NCBI GenBank assembly: GCA_016234445.1
Contig: JACRBT010000014.1
Span: forward strand, 186,001-250,000
Origin: Chloroflexota bacterium
Lineage (GTDB): Bacteria > Chloroflexota > Dehalococcoidia > Tepidiformales > Tepidiformaceae
Reading direction: 5' to 3'
Length of the DNA stretch: 64,000 bases
The notes beneath the pieces are model-generated. The model was not told the origin of the DNA. It did not search any database and saw only the letters and a list, made by a program, of their open reading frames with translations. A program made the position numbers and the translations under genes. Each line of letters begins with the position of its first letter. The stretch's first letter is position 1. Below, piece after piece: positions 59,428-64,000 of the stretch.

Positions 59428-60372
59428 ATGACGCTCTATTCGTCGGTGCTGGACCTGATCGGCAACACGCCGATGGTCGAGCTGCGTTCGTTCGCGCCCC
59501 GGCCCGGCGTCCACATCTATGCCAAGCTCGAAGGCCAGAACCCCACCGGCTCGGTCAAGGACCGCATCGCCAAGTACATGATCGAGGCGGCCGAAAAGAA
59601 GGGCCTCCTCAAGCCCGGCGACACCATCCTCGAACCCACCTCCGGGAACACCGGCATCGGCCTCGCCATGATCGGCCGCGTGAAGGGCTACCACGTCATC
59701 TGCGTCATGCCCGAATCCGTCAGCGAAGAGCGCACCCAGCTCCTTCGCGCCTTCGGGGCCGAGATCATCTACACGCCCGGCGACCTCGGTTCGAACGGCT
59801 CCATCGCCCGCGCCAAGGAGATCGTCGCCGAGAACCCCGGCAAGTACTACTTCCCCTACCAGTACGGCAACGAGGCCAACCCCCGCGCCCACTACGAGAC
59901 GACCGGCCCGGAGATCCTCCGCGACCTCCCCCAGACCACCGTCTTTGTGGCCGGCCTGGGCACCGGCGGCACCATCACCGGCGTCGGCCGCTACCTGAAA
60001 GACCACAAGCCCGGCGTCAAGGTCATCGCTGCCGCCCCCCACCCCGGCGACCTCGTCCAGGGGCTCCGGGCGATGGAAGAAGGCTTCATCCCCGAGGTCT
60101 TCGACGAGTCCGTCCTCGATGGCAAGATCGTCGTCGACAGCAAGTCGAGCTTCGCCATGTCGCGCGAACTGACGCACAAAGAGGGGCTCTTCGTCGGGAT
60201 CAGCTGCGGCTCGGTCGTGCGCGCGGCGCTCAAGGCGGCGGAACGGCTGGAGGGCGAACAGCACCTCGTCTGCCTCCTCGCTGACGGCGGCTGGAAGTAC
60301 CTGAGTTCGAACCTCTGGACCGTGGACTGGGAAGACCAGCCGGAAGACGTGGAGACGAAGATCTGGTGGTGA
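59428..60372 (+). CDS. cysM: CysO-dependent cysteine synthase (CysM type)
   Basis: This 314-residue PLP enzyme has Lys44 in NPTGSVKDR, TSGNTG and GTGGTITG. Unlike CysK it ends with the extension DGGWKYLSSNLWTVDWEDQPED, which resembles the C-terminal tail that closes the active site of M. tuberculosis CysM. This supports use of a protein thiocarboxylate as sulfur donor, possibly with O-phosphoserine. The last 117 nt are duplicated downstream at 61252-61368. Confidence 0.93.
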   Translation: MTLYSSVLDLIGNTPMVELRSFAPRPGVHIYAKLEGQNPTGSVKDRIAKYMIEAAEKKGLLKPGDTILEPTSGNTGIGLAMIGRVKGYHVICVMPESVSEERTQLLRAFGAEIIYTPGDLGSNGSIARAKEIVAENPGKYYFPYQYGNEANPRAHYETTGPEILRDLPQTTVFVAGLGTGGTITGVGRYLKDHKPGVKVIAAAPHPGDLVQGLRAMEEGFIPEVFDESVLDGKIVVDSKSSFAMSRELTHKEGLFVGISCGSVVRAALKAAERLEGEQHLVCLLADGGWKYLSSNLWTVDWEDQPEDVETKIWW

Positions 60373-60394
60373 GTGAAGCCCGACCTGCCAGGCG

Positions 60395-61162
60395 CTATTT
60401 CGTCCGGGCACCGGAGATGAGTCTCGCGTAGCCGAGGACCTTCTTTCCTTTTAGCGGGAACGGGAGCACCAACAGCTCCGAGCATGGGCGGTCCTCCTCG
60501 ATCTCTCCGCCTTTCTCGCGAACGCGCCCCGACAGAAGGTCATTGTTGGGAAAGGCCTTCGGATCCGAAAAGAGATCGAAGAAGACGAAGCGCCCGCCTC
60601 GACGCAGTACGCGGAGGGCCTCGCTCACACTCGCTGTCTTGTCCTGGACATCGCGAACTTCGTGGAAGCACAGGCAACTGACGACGCAGTCGAACTGCTC
60701 ATCGTCGAAGGGGAGCCGAGACGCGGAGCCCTGGACAAACGAACACCGTTCCGCCACCCCCTCGATCTCTGCATTGCGGTCACATGCAGCCTGCGAGTAC
60801 TGCCAGTCCCTTCCCCAGAAATCCAGGCCTGTTACATGGCGGTCTGCGTGGACCTTGGCCAGTTCGATAGACAGGGCACCGTTCCCGCATCCGATGTCGA
60901 GGACAGTCGTCCCCGAAGCTCGTTCAACCAGCAGCCGGTGGATTCGATGCTGGTAGCCGCCCCCGCGATCCGAGAAGCGATGGCTGGTCAACCCAATGAC
61001 CATGAGGATCCAGCCAAAGAGCGCCGCCGGGACGAGGAAGACGAGGGCCCAGCGACTCCAGAAGCTCAGCATGGCAAGGGCAAAGGAGAAGGTCGTCAAC
61101 ACTCCGAAAGCGACAATCGCTTTGGGGCGGATCCAGGTTCCGTATTGCGGCCGGTCCGTCAC
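60395..61162 (-). CDS. Class I methyltransferase with N-terminal membrane helices
   Basis: This 255-residue protein has two hydrophobic helices (about 14-60) and then a SAM-binding domain: VLDIGCGNGALSIELA, GLDFWGRDW, FDCVVSCLCFHEV and LRVLRRGGRFVFFD. It is likely anchored in the membrane facing the cytoplasm. Its base composition is less GC-biased than its neighbours. It sits between the two copies of the cysM 3' end, on the opposite strand, which suggests insertion. Confidence 0.85.
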   Translation of the reverse strand: MTDRPQYGTWIRPKAIVAFGVLTTFSFALAMLSFWSRWALVFLVPAALFGWILMVIGLTSHRFSDRGGGYQHRIHRLLVERASGTTVLDIGCGNGALSIELAKVHADRHVTGLDFWGRDWQYSQAACDRNAEIEGVAERCSFVQGSASRLPFDDEQFDCVVSCLCFHEVRDVQDKTASVSEALRVLRRGGRFVFFDLFSDPKAFPNNDLLSGRVREKGGEIEEDRPCSELLVLPFPLKGKKVLGYARLISGARTK

Positions 61163-61242
61163 GGCGCCATCGTGCCAACGGCCGGCTTTGCGGGCAAGTG
61201 AGTGACTCCCGCAGCCATAGTTGGATTCCCTGGACGATACGC

Positions 61243-61368
61243 ATGGAAAGCGAGCAGTACCTCGTCTGCCTCCTCGCCGACGGCGGCTGGAAGTACCTGA
61301 GCTCGAACCTCTGGACCGGGGACTGGGAAGACCAGCCGGAAGACGTGGAAACCAAGATCCGGTGGTGA
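61243..61368 (+). pseudogene. cysM 3'-end fragment
   Basis: This 41-codon fragment encodes MESEQYLVCLLADGGWKYLSS followed by NLWTGDWEDQPEDVETKIRW. It is a copy of the last 39 codons of cysM (60256-60372) with about eight base differences in 117 (roughly 93% identity) and two or three changed residues (His to Tyr, Val to Gly, Trp to Arg). The rest of the gene is missing, so it is a remnant. Confidence 0.92.
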
Positions 61369-61394
61369 GCTGCTGAGCAGACCGGGCGCTCCGG

Positions 61395-61760
61395 TCAGTG
61401 GCGGCGCGGAGCCTCGGTCAGAAAGACGACTTCGTTGGTCATGTCCTCGGGGGCCACGCGGGCGGAAAGCTCGGAAAGCCGCCGGGCCAGCTCTCCGACC
61501 GAGACCAATTGGGTCCTGATGACGATCCCGCCATGCGTACCCCCGGCTCGCATCAGGTCGCGGTGAAGGCGGGCGAAGTCACGTTTGTTGGCCGTGACCA
61601 GCACACGTCCTTCCGACGAGCTGAACCGGAGATGGGATGCATCGTCCATCCCGGCCATAGGCGTGTCCTCGGCGCGAACGGCGTCGATCGCCCGGCCCCG
61701 AAGCGCGCGCAACAGAGGGAGGCTGCCGCTGTCGTCGTCGAAGTAGAACCGCAGTGTCAC
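61395..61760 (-). CDS. PIN-like (DUF5615) toxin
   Basis: This 121-residue protein starts at GTG 61760, overlapping the DUF433 antitoxin stop. It has the DUF5615 pattern: FYFDDDSGSLPLLRALRGRAID, GMDDASHL and GRVLVTANKRDFARLH, with clustered acidic residues. It probably acts as an RNase toxin. Confidence 0.85.
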   Translation of the reverse strand: MTLRFYFDDDSGSLPLLRALRGRAIDAVRAEDTPMAGMDDASHLRFSSSEGRVLVTANKRDFARLHRDLMRAGGTHGGIVIRTQLVSVGELARRLSELSARVAPEDMTNEVVFLTEAPRRH

Positions 61761-62068
61761 ACGGGGAGTTTGCCGGTTCGCCGGTATTCCTCGGCGTCCC
61801 TCTCGGTCTCTTCGTCCATCGCGACGATCTCGGCGTCGATTCGGTCCTTGTTCAGCAGGTAGAAGGCCAGGGCCGCATACACCTGCCCGAGGCTCAGCGC
61901 GGGATGGTAGTCATCCACGATTTCTTCCGGAGAGGACCCCTGGAGCGTAAGCACGGCGATCCGGTCCACGGTGATCCCGGTGCCGGCGATGAACGGCCGC
62001 CCGCCGCGATAGCCTTCGCGGCGCTGGATAATGGAGCCGATCTCGACGAGTCCTTCGGTCGCTGCCAT
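61757..62068 (-). CDS. DUF433 antitoxin
   Basis: This 103-residue antitoxin has GGRPFIAGTGITVDRI, then EEIVDDYHPALSLGQVYAALAFYLLNK, the classic DUF433 helix-turn-helix. The ATG at 62068 is chosen. Longer frames upstream are not conserved. It precedes and overlaps the PIN-like gene. Confidence 0.92.
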   Translation of the reverse strand: MAATEGLVEIGSIIQRREGYRGGRPFIAGTGITVDRIAVLTLQGSSPEEIVDDYHPALSLGQVYAALAFYLLNKDRIDAEIVAMDEETERDAEEYRRTGKLPV

Positions 62069-62129
62069 GGCACCAGTGTAGCACCCCCGAATCCGCAGGC
62101 CGCGCCCACCCCCGTTCCCGCGGCGCTGC

Positions 62130-62135
62130 CATAAT
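62130..62135 (+). promoter_or_regulatory. -10-like CATAAT before the SDR gene
   Basis: CATAAT lies 28 nt before the SDR ATG. A GAGGAG ribosome-binding site sits at the expected place between. No clear -35 is visible, but the DUF433 promoter region is divergent here. Confidence 0.35.
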
Positions 62136-62162
62136 GAGCGAAACACCTCCGAGGAGTCTCCC

Positions 62163-63137
62163 ATGGCGTTCACCGTCGACGCGGATCGGTTCCGCTACCC
62201 CGAAGAGCTGGCGGTGGGCGTCAAGGGCAAGCGCGTCCTCATTAGCGGCGCCGGCAAGGACGGCGGCCTCGGCCAGTCCTTCGCCCTCGCCGCCGGCCTC
62301 AACGGCGCTGCCAGCGTCGCCGTCCACTTCCACCGCAGCTACGCCGACGGCTTCGACCTCGTCAACAAGCTCCGCGCCGAGGGCGTCAACGCCTTCCCCC
62401 TCCAGGCCGACGTCACCAACATGGGCGACCTCTGGGCCACCCGCAGCTACGTCATCGAGCAGATGGGCGGGCTGCCCCCGAACCTCGTGATCTGCAATTC
62501 GGGGCTGACGGAGAAGGGCTACCAGTTCGGCCGGGCGCTGCGCGAAGTCGAGGGCGAACCGCGCGCCGTCCGCCGTGCGCGCGTCCGCCAGCACTTCATC
62601 GACAACCTCGAAGAGTCACGCCAGGTCCTCGACACCAAGATCGACGGGTTCCTCGCCATGACCCACCTCTGGGCCGGGGAGGCGGTGTACCACAACGAGC
62701 CCCTCCAGATCGTCTACATCTCCTCCCGCCAGGCCATCGATCCGGGCGTCAGCGTCCCCGGGTACGCCATCTCGAACTGGGCCGTGCTCCAGCTCCCTGC
62801 CGTCCTCGCCGTCAACCTCGGCAAGAGCGCGAGCCTGATCTCCGCCTACTCGGTCCTCTACCCCTTCGTGAGAACCGGCATGACCGGCGAGTACGCCGAG
62901 AACGCCCGCGTCTTCGGCCGCTGGCAACCGCGCATGCTGGAAACCTACGAAGCCGCCGAGTCGTTCATGCAGGTCCTTGCCCGGCCGGTGGAAGAGACGA
63001 ACGGCGGCATGTTCGAAGTGAAGGTCGACCTCGACGCCTCCGCCGAAGGCGCCGTCCGGGTGGCGTGGGAGCGCGTCCGCTTCGACGTCCGCGAAGAACC
63101 TGTGCCCTGGGACGCCCTGGTCTACCGCCCCGGATAG
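62163..63137 (+). CDS. SDR-fold oxidoreductase with altered active site
   Basis: This 324-residue protein has the SDR Rossmann start KRVLISGAGKDGGLGQSFALAAG, an unusually extended glycine motif, and ICNSGLT in place of NNAG. The active-site region is YISSRQAIDPGVSVPGYAISN, with Tyr followed by a position where Lys is expected but Asn is found. It resembles trans-acyl or enoyl reductase-type SDRs, so catalysis may differ or be lost. ATG 62163. Confidence 0.82.
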   Translation: MAFTVDADRFRYPEELAVGVKGKRVLISGAGKDGGLGQSFALAAGLNGAASVAVHFHRSYADGFDLVNKLRAEGVNAFPLQADVTNMGDLWATRSYVIEQMGGLPPNLVICNSGLTEKGYQFGRALREVEGEPRAVRRARVRQHFIDNLEESRQVLDTKIDGFLAMTHLWAGEAVYHNEPLQIVYISSRQAIDPGVSVPGYAISNWAVLQLPAVLAVNLGKSASLISAYSVLYPFVRTGMTGEYAENARVFGRWQPRMLETYEAAESFMQVLARPVEETNGGMFEVKVDLDASAEGAVRVAWERVRFDVREEPVPWDALVYRPG

Positions 63138-63164
63138 CCCGCCCCGCGCTGGGCACAGCGCCAT

Positions 63165-63213
63165 CTCCCCCTCGCCCACGAAGTGGGAGCAGGGGGCCGG
63201 GGGGTGAGGGTCA
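63165..63213. repeat. Convergent-gene hairpin repeat, copy 5
   Basis: The stem CCCAC-GAA-GTGGG inside CTCCCCCTC...AGGGGG is followed by GGCCGGGGGGTGAGGG. It lies between the SDR gene and the convergent ABC gene, whose stop codon abuts the tail. Confidence 0.85.
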
Positions 63214-63918
63214 CGCCAGGTGCGCGGCGACCTCTTCGTGGGTCGTCTTCCGGAGGTCGCCGCCTTCCAGCCAGAGGATGCGGTCCGCCGTCCGGTGGGC
63301 GCGAAGGTCGTGCGTCACCATCAGGATGCCCACGCCCTGGTCCTGGGCGATGGCCCGGAAGAGGCCCATCAGGTCGTTCGCCCGGCGCTCGTCGAGGCTG
63401 GCGGTGGGCTCGTCGGCCAGCAGCAGCGAGGCGTTGTTCGCGATCGCCCGGGCGATCGAGACCCGCTGCTGTTCACCGCCGCTGAGCTGCTTCGGGTACT
63501 TGTCCATCCGGTGGCCGAGCCCCATCAGTTCGAGGATGTTGCGGGCGCGCTCCTTCGCATGCTTGCCGTGCTGCCCCGCCAGCCCCAGCGCATACTCGAC
63601 GTTTTCGTAGCAGGTCAGCGCCTGGAGCAGGTTGAACCCCTGGAAGACGAATCCGATCTTCTCCCGCCTCACCTTCGAAAGCTGCGACTGCGAGAGGTCC
63701 TGGATCTCCTCGCCGAGCACTTCCACTGTCCCCGACGTCGGCCGCTGGAGCGCGCCGCCGATCGTCAGCATCGTCGTCTTGCCCGCCCCGGAGGGACCCA
63801 TAACGGCGACCACTTCCCCGGCTTCGAGCTCCATGCCCACGTGGTTCAGGATGCAGACTTCGCTGTCGCCTGAGCCATAGACCTTCACGACGTCGGTGAG
63901 CCGGAGGATGACGCTCAT
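63211..63918 (-). CDS. ABC transporter ATP-binding protein (MacB/LolD type)
   Basis: This 235-residue ATPase has Walker A GPSGAGKTT, Q-loop FVFQGFNLL, signature LSGGEQQR and Walker B LLLADEPTASLD. Family features point to the MacB/LolD/FtsE-like subfamily. The start MSVILRLTDVVK is at 63918; the frame further upstream overlaps the permease gene. It likely pairs with the FtsX-like permease that ends just upstream. Confidence 0.95.
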   Translation of the reverse strand: MSVILRLTDVVKVYGSGDSEVCILNHVGMELEAGEVVAVMGPSGAGKTTMLTIGGALQRPTSGTVEVLGEEIQDLSQSQLSKVRREKIGFVFQGFNLLQALTCYENVEYALGLAGQHGKHAKERARNILELMGLGHRMDKYPKQLSGGEQQRVSIARAIANNASLLLADEPTASLDERRANDLMGLFRAIAQDQGVGILMVTHDLRAHRTADRILWLEGGDLRKTTHEEVAAHLA

Positions 63919-64000
63919 GCCTTGAACACCGTCAGCGGGTCGACGCGGACCACGCGCTGGATGGGCAGCCACGACGCGAGCAGGCTCATGGCGGCGGTCG
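63915..64000 (-). CDS. ABC transporter FtsX-like permease, partial (C-terminus)
   Basis: The last 27 codons read AAMSLLASWLPIQRVVRVDP then LTVFKA and a stop in an ATGA overlap with the ATPase start. The ending R-V-D-P-L resembles the C-terminus of FtsX/MacB permeases. The rest lies beyond the window. Confidence 0.8.
   Translation of the reverse strand, partial: TAAMSLLASWLPIQRVVRVDPLTVFKA

Noticed and set aside
61243-61368. The 41-codon frame as a small functional gene
   Set aside because: It is nearly identical to the cysM C-terminus, so a remnant is the simpler reading.

Overview
The window is about 69% GC, densely coded, and bacterial. The gene set suggests a member of the Chloroflexota, perhaps a Tepidiforma-like lineage: an 11-gene complex I operon without NuoE/F/G, family III CoA-transferases, DUF362, a SpoIIIAA-like/R3H ATPase, a CysO/CysM-type cysteine pathway, and many lipoproteins and Cys-rich anchored proteins. 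That placement is inference; no rRNA or other taxonomic marker gene is present, and I saw no tRNA gene, CRISPR array or transposase.

Layout. 1-1.7 kb: ricT (cut by the window edge) and holB on the minus strand. 1.8-3.6 kb: a convergent pair, a three-Cys DUF5131 protein and its partner TcmP, each preceded by a nearly identical LexA-like palindrome. 3.8-14.7 kb: nuoABCDHIJKLMN, tightly overlapping; NuoI carries a 290-residue tail with three repeats. 14.7-19.6 kb: an MFS transporter, a lone phage-adaptor-like gene, two tandem four-Cys anchored proteins, an orphan response regulator and a small membrane protein. 19.6-30.4 kb: YprB-like exonuclease, MurJ, esterase lipoprotein, nitroreductase, ThpR, amidohydrolase, a double CoA-transferase, a triple-repeat lipoprotein and an HSL-type hydrolase. 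30.5-35.5 kb: a DUF433/PIN-like pair, tmk (apparently starting at ACG), the R3H ATPase, a GNAT-like protein and pdxT. 35.5-38.6 kb: repeat-rich noncoding DNA, two FMN split-barrel genes, two GNAT genes and a small ferredoxin. 38.6-43.4 kb: CotH kinase, DUF4956, VTC polyphosphate polymerase domain, and a phosphohistidine-swivel protein. 43.4-44 kb: a second repeat block with a 137-bp tandem duplication. 44-56.3 kb: MFS, enoyl-CoA hydratase, hydrolase, methyltransferases, DUF362, CopD-like, LysM lipoprotein, DinB, metallopeptidase, thioesterase, subtilase, ClpS. 56.5-60.4 kb: an Rrf2 regulator with cysK, a MoaD-MoeB fusion, a CysO-like carrier and cysM, forming a coherent thiocarboxylate-based cysteine synthesis operon. 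60.4-64 kb: a methyltransferase flanked by a duplicated cysM 3' end, a second PIN-like/DUF433 pair, an unusual SDR, and an ABC exporter running off the end.

Three features run through the whole window. Tandem duplication is frequent, from paralogous neighbours to fused domains. A hairpin repeat of about 50 bp occurs five times, always between convergent genes. Many genes overlap by ATGA, GTGA or TAATG junctions, so translation is probably coupled.

The most interesting candidates for undescribed biology are the LexA-box-linked DUF5131/TcmP pair, the repeat-tailed NuoI in a complex I without an NADH module, the MoaD-MoeB/CysO/CysM operon whose carriers end in GGA instead of GG, and the ACG start of tmk.
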